From the NCBI GenBank assembly GCA_002418725.1, contig DIER01000018.1, forward strand, positions 1 to 24,676: a stretch of 24,676 nt of DNA, read 5' to 3'. This stretch comes from Acholeplasmataceae bacterium UBA5769. GTDB taxonomy: Bacteria; Bacillota_I; Bacilli_A; Acholeplasmatales; Acholeplasmataceae. The notes under the pieces were generated by a model. It was not told the DNA's origin. It ran no database searches and saw only the letters and a program-made list of their open reading frames with translations. A program made the translations under genes and the position numbers. Below, piece by piece: positions 1 through 6,978 of the stretch. Positions within the stretch are counted from its first letter, which is position 1, and each line of letters opens with the position of its first letter.

Positions 1-166
1 TGCTAGCCCTCATTATGCCTTAACGCAGACCTACGGATGACACTCATCGTATCATCAGCTCCAAGGCGACCTTCCCAAAGACTTATCAGATTTTTCACCA
101 ACCAATCTGTCTCTTCAATCAAGTGTTTTGGTACTCTTCCTCTTCATTGCTACTATGTTTATTCTA
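1..166. other. left-edge intergenic region
   Basis: Apart from the doubtful 39-codon minus-strand ORF, I see no gene, tRNA fold, clear terminator hairpin or repeat here. The vanZ-like gene ends at 167 without a convincing intrinsic terminator behind it. Confidence 0.5.
3..122 (-). CDS. doubtful small ORF, 39 aa, TTG start
   Basis: An open frame reads from a TTG at 122 to a TAG at 3-5 and encodes about 39 residues with motifs such as TDWLVKNLISLWEGRL and MSVIRRSALRHNEG. A purine-rich GAAGAGGAAGAG lies at 134-145, about 11 bases before the TTG, which could serve as a ribosome binding site although the spacing is long. In another frame an ATG at about 147 gives ten codons; removing one A from the CCAAAACAC run would fuse it to this frame, so this could also be the tail of a decayed gene. 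I do not recognise the product. It follows the vanZ-like gene on the same strand. Confidence 0.25.
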   Translation of the reverse strand: MIEETDWLVKNLISLWEGRLGADDTMSVIRRSALRHNEG

Positions 167-616
167 TCACGGTTTGACATCATGTTCAAGCGATTTTGTT
201 CGATTACGTCTGCTTTTTAAAGTGAAAAGAAAGATGATAAGAAGTCCTGTCAAAAGTCCAAAGGAATCAATCAAGAGATCTTTGACTTCAAAAGCACGAC
301 CAGGAACAAAGATTTGAATGATTTCATCGATCAGTAAAACAGCAGTTCCAAGAAGATAAGCGAAAGTTAATTTAGAAAATCTCAACGCTAAGAGTAATCC
401 TAAAAAGAGAAACTCCACATAATGAGCGATGCTTCTGATCAATGATGATAACACATCATCACTCACGGTTATACCTATCCTATCAAAGATAAAAGAAAAA
501 ACGCCAACAACAAAACCACTTTGTGTGGATGATATGGAACCAGGCATTAACGAATTTGCCCAGATCACACCAACCCATAAGATGAGGATGTATGTTGTGA
601 TGCGTTTTTGACTCAT
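167..616 (-). CDS. VanZ-like membrane protein
   Basis: This 149-residue protein has about four hydrophobic segments and the typical VanZ landmarks: an N-terminal SLMPG (22-26), RSIAHYVEF (61-69), DEIIQIFVPGR (97-107) and DLLIDSFG (113-120). VanZ-family proteins are small integral membrane proteins; some give low-level teicoplanin resistance, but most have no known role, so resistance should not be assumed. The last gene of the engB-degV-protease operon, it starts one base after the stop of the upstream protease gene (TAACATG junction), which points to coupled translation. The C-terminus is basic and cytoplasmic-looking. It ends in TGA, showing that TGA is a stop codon in this genome. Family assignment is firm; function is unknown. 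Confidence 0.85.
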   Translation of the reverse strand: MSQKRITTYILILWVGVIWANSLMPGSISSTQSGFVVGVFSFIFDRIGITVSDDVLSSLIRSIAHYVEFLFLGLLLALRFSKLTFAYLLGTAVLLIDEIIQIFVPGRAFEVKDLLIDSFGLLTGLLIIFLFTLKSRRNRTKSLEHDVKP

Positions 617-617
617 G

Positions 618-1616
618 TTATTCTAAACCATCCAATACAGATTTAATGACATCAATTTGAATCGCGAAATGAAGACCTTCAATGCCCTCACCTACGGTTT
701 CATCGACATAGGATAAGGCATTGATGCCCACCAATCGACCATAAATATCAACAAGGGCACCACCACTGTTGCCAGGATTAATGGGTGCGGTATGTTGAAT
801 GGTAAGTGTGTTTAAGCCATAATCATCTGCCATAGGGCGATTTAACTGGGAAATAATCCCAAACGTTCTTGTGTTGGGTAAATCCAGTGGTGAACCAATC
901 GCAAACACGAATTCTCCAACATGCAGATCAGCAACGTCTGCCATTTCAATCACGGAAAAGTTTTGTGTTGACGTGAAAGATAAAACCGCTAAATCGTGGG
1001 TTATAGAAGATTTATGCAAGGTGACTTGATGTTTAGGTATTTTAACCTCACCAGTGGGTGTAAACAGTGTGATCGAAAACTGACCAGTCACGTAACCACT
1101 GACCACGTGTTCATTCGTCAAAACGTAATACGTATTTCCATCACGCTTATAAATGACACCAGAACCACCACCATCGACGGTGCCACCCTGGTAGGTTTCA
1201 ATCATCACAACCGCAGGTGAAACTTCTTCTAACATGGTCACCACATGAGACTCTAAGACCGTGACTAAATCGATGTTCGCTAAGATGTGATCAATGATCG
1301 CTTGTTGATCGATACTTGATCCAACAGCAATCCATTTGGCATAAAGTTTTAACGTTTGATTGGTCCCTGTTTGAAAGCTCATCGGATAATATAAATCTTT
1401 ATCGATGTACCAACCTGCAAAAACATAACCATCTTTTTGCGGAATCGTCGTCGGTAAAAAGGGTTTGAATTGATCCACGTAGATCGTTTCTACAGCAGTT
1501 CCACCATTGGAATCAAACGTCACTGCAAAAGGACCATCATTACTTTCAAAAAGATGGCATGCATTTAATGTGAACAGTAAACTTAAGATAAGGATGAGTT
1601 GATAAACTTTTTTCAT
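618..1616 (-). CDS. lipoprotein HtrA-like serine protease with InlB-type repeat
   Basis: This 332-residue surface lipoprotein has a signal peptide ending in lipobox LNAC with acceptor Cys20. Residues about 31-95 form one Listeria-Bacteroides (InlB/Flg_new) beta-repeat, with TFDSNGGT, GYVFAGWY and LYAKW. Residues about 125-330 are a trypsin-like HtrA/DegP-type protease domain with His170 (LTNEHVV), Asp208 (THDLAVL) and Ser284 (NPGNSGGAL), so the catalytic triad is complete. Unlike usual HtrA/DegP it has no room for a PDZ domain after the protease. It probably cleaves damaged or foreign proteins at the outer face of the membrane; substrates are unknown. The ATG at 1616 has AGAAAGGA upstream and begins one base after the degV stop. 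It sits between degV and the vanZ-like gene. Confidence 0.9.
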   Translation of the reverse strand: MKKVYQLILILSLLFTLNACHLFESNDGPFAVTFDSNGGTAVETIYVDQFKPFLPTTIPQKDGYVFAGWYIDKDLYYPMSFQTGTNQTLKLYAKWIAVGSSIDQQAIIDHILANIDLVTVLESHVVTMLEEVSPAVVMIETYQGGTVDGGGSGVIYKRDGNTYYVLTNEHVVSGYVTGQFSITLFTPTGEVKIPKHQVTLHKSSITHDLAVLSFTSTQNFSVIEMADVADLHVGEFVFAIGSPLDLPNTRTFGIISQLNRPMADDYGLNTLTIQHTAPINPGNSGGALVDIYGRLVGINALSYVDETVGEGIEGLHFAIQIDVIKSVLDGLE

Positions 1617-1617
1617 G

Positions 1618-2484
1618 TTATTCCTTTCTTGGTGTCTCTTTTAATAAGTAGGCAACCCCAAATGCACCACGTCCTGTGGATGCACCCAAAACACAACCCA
1701 AAGGATTCATCACCAATGAGGATGGTTTTAAGTTATCTTTGATGTATTGATAAGAAAAATCGGCAAGCGCATCTGTACAACTGTGTGTGATGGTCATGTT
1801 TGCGACATCCTGATGTTTTTTATGTTTACCGATCATGCGGACCAGTTTCTTAATGCCATGGTCCAAAGACCCAAACGATTTATGAATCATTTCCACCCGA
1901 TCATTGATCATGGTGACGATGGGTTTCACTTGAAAAAGTTTGGCGAGTTTATACTGATAAGGTGTCATTCGAGACGTTTCTTTCAATAATTCGAGATCCG
2001 ATAAAATATAGTAAAAATGGAGACGAGGAACAAGCTCATCCAGTTTCTTCTTAATATGTGCGCCATCATAACCTTTTTTTCTTAACTGAACGGCATGCAT
2101 CACGAGTAAACCAAGACCACTTGAAATCGATTTAGAGTCCACGATAAACACTTGCTTTGTTTCCAGTTCTTGTTTGGCGATCAAAGCCGATTGAATGGTC
2201 GATGAGAGATTGGATCCAATACCGACATAAAGAATATCATAACCTCTTTTAATGTATTTGTTAAAGGCATTATGAAAGTCACCAGAACGTAGTCCGGTGG
2301 AGCGTGCAACCTCTTTTTTCTCATCAACTTTGACAAAAAGTTCTTCAGGCGTGATATCCACACCATCTTTATAAACTTCATCTTCAAAGCGAATGAAAAG
2401 CGGGATGATATGCACATCTTCTTTGATGGTATATGCCATATTTAAATCAGCGGTAGAATCCGTCAAAATCATGACTTTATTCAA
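1618..2484 (-). CDS. DegV family (FakB-like) fatty-acid-binding protein
   Basis: This 288-residue protein shows DegV landmarks: TDSTAD (8-13), ARSTGLRSGDF (60-70), a Ser-rich GSNLSSTIQSA loop (90-100) and DSKSISSGLG (116-125). DegV/FakB proteins bind a fatty acid in a pocket and present it to a FakA kinase so that exogenous fatty acids can enter phospholipid synthesis; no fakA is in this window. The usual HTGPG motif near the C-terminus reads STGRG (269-273), so the His is replaced by Ser. The chosen TTG start at 2484 has AGGTGA six bases upstream and overlaps the end of engB by eight bases; an ATG at 2472 is the alternative but lacks a well-placed ribosome site. Confidence 0.9.
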   Translation of the reverse strand: MNKVMILTDSTADLNMAYTIKEDVHIIPLFIRFEDEVYKDGVDITPEELFVKVDEKKEVARSTGLRSGDFHNAFNKYIKRGYDILYVGIGSNLSSTIQSALIAKQELETKQVFIVDSKSISSGLGLLVMHAVQLRKKGYDGAHIKKKLDELVPRLHFYYILSDLELLKETSRMTPYQYKLAKLFQVKPIVTMINDRVEMIHKSFGSLDHGIKKLVRMIGKHKKHQDVANMTITHSCTDALADFSYQYIKDNLKPSSLVMNPLGCVLGASTGRGAFGVAYLLKETPRKE

Positions 2485-3058
2485 TCACAGTCACCTGATT
2501 TCTCATCTCATTTTCAATCTTATCTAAATTTTCTTTGGTTACATTGGAATACGCGTAAAAGATGATTGGATTTTTCATCACTTTTTTGATGAACTGTTCC
2601 TGTTTAAACTGATGTGTCTTAGGGACTTTATCTTTTTTGGTTGCGACGACCATCACGTTTAAGTTTTGTTCCACTAAAAACTGATAGGTGAAAAGATCAT
2701 CATCGGTTGGTCCAACCTTAAAATCAACGAGTATACAAATGAGTTTCAAATGCTCTGCTTGTTTGATATATTTTTGAATCATTAAGATAAATTGATCTTG
2801 CATCGATTTAGACCGTCTGGCATACCCATAACCAGGTGCATCAACCAAATAGAAACTTTGATCGATCAAATAGAAATTTAAGGTGATGGTCTTCCCCGGT
2901 GTGTTGGATACTCTGGCTAAATTCTTTCGATTGGTAAGTGCATTGATAAAAGAACTTTTGCCAACATTTGATCTACCGATCAGAAGTATTTGTGGAAAAC
3001 CTTCAGGTTCGTCCTTTAAATCGGTCACACTTTTAATATATGTGGCTTGTTTAATCAT
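2477..3058 (-). CDS. engB: ribosome-biogenesis GTPase EngB (YsxC/YihA)
   Basis: This 193-residue TRAFAC GTPase is needed in other bacteria for late assembly of the 50S ribosomal subunit. From the ATG at 3058 the GTPase motifs are G1 GRSNVGKS (28-35), G2 TPGKT (53-57), G3 DAPG (73-76) and G4 TKKDK (140-144); length is normal for the family. An in-frame GTG at 3067 lies inside the AAGGTGG ribosome binding site (3064-3070), so the ATG five bases downstream of that site is the real start. It is the first gene of the engB-degV-protease-vanZ operon and follows lon, the same order as lonA-ysxC in Bacillus. Confidence 0.95.
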   Translation of the reverse strand: MIKQATYIKSVTDLKDEPEGFPQILLIGRSNVGKSSFINALTNRKNLARVSNTPGKTITLNFYLIDQSFYLVDAPGYGYARRSKSMQDQFILMIQKYIKQAEHLKLICILVDFKVGPTDDDLFTYQFLVEQNLNVMVVATKKDKVPKTHQFKQEQFIKKVMKNPIIFYAYSNVTKENLDKIENEMRNQVTVIE

Positions 3059-3077
3059 AAAATCCACCTTTCTGGAT

Positions 3078-3101
3078 AAAAAAGGTAGTCCGAAGACTAC
3101 C
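3078..3101 (-). terminator. intrinsic terminator of lon
   Basis: On the minus strand GGTAGTC-TTCG-GACTACC (arms 3095-3101 and 3084-3090) is followed by TTTTTT (3078-3083). It has a 7-bp stem, the stable UUCG tetraloop and a T-tract, right behind lon and just before the engB ribosome binding site. Confidence 0.9.
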
Positions 3102-3105
3102 CCTC

Positions 3106-3134
3106 ATTATAAACTATTTAAGTGCGATTTGGAA
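3106..3134 (-). promoter_or_regulatory. putative engB operon promoter
   Basis: On the minus strand a perfect TATAAT (3106-3111) sits directly behind the lon stop, 17 bases after a weak TTCCAA (3129-3134) that lies inside the lon coding sequence. Transcription would start near 3099, within the left arm of the lon terminator hairpin. The -10 is good and the -35 poor. Confidence 0.45.
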
Positions 3135-5423
3135 GACATCATTCACATTTTCAACGGGAATGATTTCTAACGCGTTCTTCACTTCATCTGGAATATCATC
3201 GACATCTTTTAAATTGTCTTTGGGTATGATGATGGTTTTTAAACCACTTCGGTGTGCTGCAATTGACTTTTCTTTGAGTCCACCGATCGGTAGTACATAC
3301 CCACGAAGTGTGATTTCACCGGTCATACCAACTTCTTTTCGGATCAAGCGTTGTGTCGCTGCTGAGAAAATAGCGGTCGCCATGGTAATCCCTGCGGATG
3401 GACCATCTTTTGGGATAGCTCCTTCAGGCACGTGGACGTGGAAGTCATTGTTATTAAACAAATCTTCATCAATATGATACTGTTTGGCTTTTGATTTCAC
3501 AAAGGATAGGGCGGTCATGGCAGATTCTTTCATGACATCGCCAAGCTTACCCGTTAAAACTAGCTTACCAGTTCCTTTATAGTATGTGACTTCAACAGGA
3601 AGTGTGTCACCACCAAAGGCCGTATAAGCGAGTCCGGTTGCGACACCCACTTGATCTTGAACATCGGAATTGTTATGGGTAAACTTAGGTTTACCAATGA
3701 ACGATTCAATGTTTTCAACGGTGATATCCACACGTACTTCCTTTTTCATCAAAATGTTTTTGATCGATTTACGAATCAAGGATCCAATATAACGGTTAAG
3801 TTCACGGACACCTGCTTCTCTGGTGTAATGACGAATGATGTAATAGATCGCATCATCGGTGATGCTAAACTCTTTGGAAGTGATGCCATGTGCTTTTAAC
3901 TGCTTGGGCACTAAATGTTTCGCTGCAATCTTATGCTTTTCTTGTTCGGTATAAGAAGAGAGTTCCACAATTTCCATACGGTCACGCAGTGGCGCAGGCA
4001 CATTTTCTAAATAGTTTGCGGTGGTGATGAATAAAACCTGTGATAGATCGTAAGGTTCTTCTAAATAATGGTCACTAAACTTCGCGTTTTGTTCTGGATC
4101 TAACACTTCTAACATTGCAGAAGCGGGATCGCCTTTATAATCGGAAGCCATCTTATCGATTTCATCGAGCAAGAAGACAGGATTGACGGTACCAGCATCA
4201 CGCATGCCCTTGACAATACGTCCAGGAAGTGCACCGATATAGGTTCTTCTATGTCCTCTAATCTCTGATTCATCTCTGACACCACCTAGGGATTGCTTCA
4301 CGAACTTACGTCCTAAAGCATCTGCAATCGAAATGGCAAGGGATGTTTTACCAACCCCGGGAGGCCCTGCAAAACATAAAATGGTTTGTGGATTACGCTT
4401 CGTCATGATTTTAACCGCTAAGTACTCAATAATTCTTTCCTTAACGACTTCTAAGCCATAATGTTGTTCATCTAATTTCTCCATAACTTTCTTTAAGTCA
4501 TAGTTATCTTTAGACGCTTTTTTCCATGGTAAATCAACCAGTAAATCAAGATAGTTCTTGATGATCTGGGATTCAGCCATCGATGAAGGTGTTGAAGTGT
4601 ACTTTGAGAGCTCAGCTAACGCTTTTTCTTCAATGTTTTTCGGCATTTTCGCAGCTAAAATCTTTTTGCGGTACTCATCAATTTCTTCTTCTTTCTTCGC
4701 TTTATCACCGAGTTCGTTTTGAATCGCTCTCATCTTTTCACGAAGATAATATTCTTTTTGGTTTTCATCAATCGATTTTTTGATTTCATCGTTAATCTTT
4801 TGTTCAAGATCGACGATCATTTTTTGTTTATTGATGTCTTCTAAAAGCATTCTTAAACGGTTGTTTAAGTTCGCTTCTTCGACATACTTATACTTTTGTT
4901 GATCAGGCGATTTTAAGTTAAAGACGACGATATCACAAATCTTTTCCGTCGATAAGCCTTGTTGGACCTTCTCTAAGACTTGATTGTTAGGAACTAAGAT
5001 GGTTTGTGCGTTATTCGCAACTTCTTGGACGATCATCTTGATCAATGTCACTTCTTCATCGACGTTTCCGCCAATGGTTTCATGTTCTTGATATTCGACA
5101 ACAAAATAAGGATCGGTCAAGAAATATTCCTTGATCTTAATTCTGGAGATGACTTGCAGTTTCACTTTGTAGGCATCGTTTGGTAATTTGATTTTCATCT
5201 GAACTTTCACGAGTGCACCATAAGCTTCAATGTCATCGATGGTGGGTTCTTCAATCAGTGGATTTTTTTGGATTAAAACGAGTGCGTATGATCCAAAGTT
5301 TTTTTCCGCTTCTTCAAGTGCTTTGAGTGAGACCTTGCGTCCGACTTCAATTCTGAAATCATTGTTTGGAATGGGTACAGTACCTCTGACGACGATGGCG
5401 GGTAAGCTTTTAGACAATTCCAT
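3114..5423 (-). CDS. lon: ATP-dependent protease Lon (LonA type)
   Basis: This 769-residue cytoplasmic AAA+ protease degrades misfolded and regulatory proteins. Residues 1-200 form the LON substrate-binding domain, about 200-300 a coiled linker, then the AAA+ module with Walker A GPPGVGKT (353-360) and Walker B FLLDEID (417-423), and a C-terminal protease domain with the catalytic dyad Ser676 (DGPSAG) and Lys719 (LKEKS). The Ser-Lys spacing of 43 matches other LonA enzymes and the length is full. The ATG at 5423 follows an in-frame TGA and has GGAAGG about 12 bases upstream, slightly far. Its promoter is overlapped by a CIRCE-like element, so heat-shock control by HrcA is likely. A strong terminator follows. 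Confidence 0.97.
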   Translation of the reverse strand: MELSKSLPAIVVRGTVPIPNNDFRIEVGRKVSLKALEEAEKNFGSYALVLIQKNPLIEEPTIDDIEAYGALVKVQMKIKLPNDAYKVKLQVISRIKIKEYFLTDPYFVVEYQEHETIGGNVDEEVTLIKMIVQEVANNAQTILVPNNQVLEKVQQGLSTEKICDIVVFNLKSPDQQKYKYVEEANLNNRLRMLLEDINKQKMIVDLEQKINDEIKKSIDENQKEYYLREKMRAIQNELGDKAKKEEEIDEYRKKILAAKMPKNIEEKALAELSKYTSTPSSMAESQIIKNYLDLLVDLPWKKASKDNYDLKKVMEKLDEQHYGLEVVKERIIEYLAVKIMTKRNPQTILCFAGPPGVGKTSLAISIADALGRKFVKQSLGGVRDESEIRGHRRTYIGALPGRIVKGMRDAGTVNPVFLLDEIDKMASDYKGDPASAMLEVLDPEQNAKFSDHYLEEPYDLSQVLFITTANYLENVPAPLRDRMEIVELSSYTEQEKHKIAAKHLVPKQLKAHGITSKEFSITDDAIYYIIRHYTREAGVRELNRYIGSLIRKSIKNILMKKEVRVDITVENIESFIGKPKFTHNNSDVQDQVGVATGLAYTAFGGDTLPVEVTYYKGTGKLVLTGKLGDVMKESAMTALSFVKSKAKQYHIDEDLFNNNDFHVHVPEGAIPKDGPSAGITMATAIFSAATQRLIRKEVGMTGEITLRGYVLPIGGLKEKSIAAHRSGLKTIIIPKDNLKDVDDIPDEVKNALEIIPVENVNDVFQIALK

Positions 5424-5456
5424 GTGGTTTCACATCCTTCCTCTAGTTTCACTTTG

Positions 5457-5484
5457 ATTATAGCATAATTTATTCTATTTGCAA
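5457..5484 (-). promoter_or_regulatory. lon promoter
   Basis: Minus-strand -35 TTGCAA (5479-5484), 16-base spacer and extended -10 TGC-TATAAT (TATAAT at 5457-5462), about 34 bases before the lon ATG. The -35 box lies inside the CIRCE-like operator. Confidence 0.8.
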
Positions 5485-5504
5485 TCGATAAGCGTGAGTG
5501 CCAA
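5478..5504 (-). promoter_or_regulatory. CIRCE-like HrcA operator upstream of lon
   Basis: On the plus strand TTTGCAATC (5478-5486), nine bases, then GAGTGCCAA (5496-5504). Compared with the CIRCE consensus TTAGCACTC-N9-GAGTGCTAA, 15 of 18 arm positions match and the nine-base spacer is exact. It covers the lon -35 box, where HrcA binding would block RNA polymerase. CIRCE control of lon is known in Mycoplasma species; hrcA itself is not in this window. Confidence 0.8.
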
Positions 5505-5512
5505 TTGATTGT

Positions 5513-5540
5513 GGGAAAGAAAGGGACAAAGAAGTCCCTA
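5513..5540 (-). terminator. putative terminator of tig
   Basis: Minus-strand AGGGAC-TTCTTT-GTCCCT (arms 5534-5539 and 5522-5527) followed by TTCTTTCCC. The stem is only 6 bp and the tail is interrupted by C residues, so termination may be partial. It separates tig from the lon promoter. Confidence 0.6.
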
Positions 5541-5543
5541 AGA

Positions 5544-6824
5544 TTACTTTCTAACGGCTGAATCGAGTATAAATTGGTATGCTTTGCTGAGGATGACATC
5601 ATTTTCTAATGCATTCTCTGGGATGTATTTTTTGATGTCTTCAACAGGCATGTTATAACGTTTTGCAAGTTCATCGTACTTCGCAACCAATTCGTCTTCA
5701 GTGGCTTTGAAGCCTTCTTTCTTCGCGATTGCTTCAACAACTAAGGTTGTCTTCACTCTCTTTAAAGATTCATCTTGAAGTTGTGCTTCAAATTGTTCTT
5801 TATTGACGCCAGAAAGAGATAAGAACATGTCTAACTCTAAACCGTATTGTTTTGCTTGGTTGGTGACGTTTTCTTTCGCTTGAGCGACTTCTTCATCGAC
5901 CATTTCTTGCGGGATGTCCATCGTTGCGTTATTTAATACTGTCGTGATGATTTGTTCAGTGATGGTGTTTTCTGCTTCAGTCTTCTTGGTATCTTCTAAA
6001 GTCTTACGTGTGGAAGCTTTTAATTCTTCAACAGTGGTCACACCTTCACGGTTTAAAGACTTCACGAAGTCATCGTTTAGTTCAACTTCAGTCTTTGTTT
6101 TTACTTCATGTAACTTCACGTTAAAGACGACCGCTTTACCCGCTAAGTTTTCTGCTTGGTATTTTTCGGGGAAGGTAACGTTTAAGTCTTTTACATCACC
6201 TGGCACCATACCAACCATTTGTTCTTCAAAACCTGGGATGAATTGGTTAGAACCGATTTCAAGCGAATAGTTTTCTGCTTTTCCACCATCAAAAGGTGTA
6301 CCGTCTAAGAAACCTTCAAAATCAAAGATGGCTGTATCGCCAAATGCGAGTGCGCCTTCTTTAGGTTGAAGTTCGCTATTTTGCGTGAGTAAAGACTTGA
6401 TTTCTGCATTGACTTCGGAATCTGATACATCCGTTTTAATCGCTTTCACTTCAATACCAGCGTATTGACCTAAGGTCACTTCTGGCTTCACTGGTGCGAC
6501 TAAGGATACTTGGAAAGTTTCGTTACGCTTCACGTTTTCCCAGTTGATTTCAACTTTTGGTTGACCAACGATTTCATAGTCAGGATGGTTTTGTGCTTCG
6601 TGCATCTTGTGGTGAAGGACGTGGTTTAAGGCGTCTTCAAATAAGGTTTCAACACCAAATTTTGATTCATAAATGTTTCTTGGTACGTGTCCTTTACGGA
6701 AGCCTTTAATCTCGACATCCTTTTGAACATGCTCAAATGCATGGTCTAGACCATGCTCAAATTCGTGTGGTGTCACATCAAAGGTGTATTTCACACGATT
6801 AGTGGTTAATTTTTCTACGATCAT
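5544..6824 (-). CDS. tig: trigger factor, ribosome-associated chaperone
   Basis: This 426-residue protein binds at the ribosome exit tunnel and holds nascent chains. The N-terminal ribosome-binding domain carries the signature GFRKGHVP (41-48). An FKBP-type prolyl isomerase domain spans about 160-245, with GDTAIFDFEGFLDG and PGFEEQMVGM. The helical C-terminal chaperone arms follow. Length and domain order are typical of the family. The ATG at 6824 has a strong AGGAGAA ribosome site six or seven bases upstream. It is transcribed alone from its own promoter, upstream of lon on the same strand; tig next to protease genes is common in Bacillota. Confidence 0.96.
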   Translation of the reverse strand: MIVEKLTTNRVKYTFDVTPHEFEHGLDHAFEHVQKDVEIKGFRKGHVPRNIYESKFGVETLFEDALNHVLHHKMHEAQNHPDYEIVGQPKVEINWENVKRNETFQVSLVAPVKPEVTLGQYAGIEVKAIKTDVSDSEVNAEIKSLLTQNSELQPKEGALAFGDTAIFDFEGFLDGTPFDGGKAENYSLEIGSNQFIPGFEEQMVGMVPGDVKDLNVTFPEKYQAENLAGKAVVFNVKLHEVKTKTEVELNDDFVKSLNREGVTTVEELKASTRKTLEDTKKTEAENTITEQIITTVLNNATMDIPQEMVDEEVAQAKENVTNQAKQYGLELDMFLSLSGVNKEQFEAQLQDESLKRVKTTLVVEAIAKKEGFKATEDELVAKYDELAKRYNMPVEDIKKYIPENALENDVILSKAYQFILDSAVRK

Positions 6825-6878
6825 GAGTTATTCTCCTACTTCATTTTATAGTTTCTATACATTTTATAGACCTTTTTC

Positions 6879-6884
6879 ATTATA
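6879..6884 (-). promoter_or_regulatory. tig promoter (extended -10)
   Basis: Minus-strand TATAAT (6879-6884) preceded by TGT gives an extended -10 (TGTTATAAT). The base stretch 17 upstream (CTTTAT, 6902-6907) is a poor -35, which is compatible with an extended -10 promoter. The leader contains the 10-mer CATTTTATAG (plus strand) twice, at 6842-6851 and 6860-6869. Confidence 0.65.
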
Positions 6885-6891
6885 ACATACT

Positions 6892-6906
6892 TTTATCTAA
6901 GATAAA
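6892..6906. repeat. small palindrome between tig and divergent gene
   Basis: TTTATCT-A-AGATAAA, a perfect 7-bp inverted repeat with one central base, lies at the -35 position of the tig promoter and just upstream of the promoter of the divergent gene. It could be an operator or chance in AT-rich DNA. Confidence 0.4.
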
Positions 6907-6922
6907 GGAATTTAACTAAACA

Positions 6923-6951
6923 TTGAAGTTTTTGTGAAATTGCGTTAAAAT
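6923..6951 (+). promoter_or_regulatory. promoter of the GNAT-like gene
   Basis: -35 TTGAAG (6923-6928), exact 17-base spacer and -10 TAAAAT (6946-6951). Transcription would start near 6958, giving a leader of about 20 bases before the ATG at 6979. Confidence 0.75.
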
Positions 6952-6978
6952 GGATTTAAATGAAAGAAGGTTGGCTAT

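Noticed and set aside
167..616. Teicoplanin resistance gene
   Set aside because: Only VanZ family membership is visible; no other van genes are nearby, and most VanZ-like proteins are unrelated to resistance.
3059..3067. GTG start of engB, and the same situation at 9077-9085 for manA
   Set aside because: In both cases the GTG is part of the ribosome binding site itself (AAGGTGG, GAGGTGG), with an ATG at ideal spacing just downstream.
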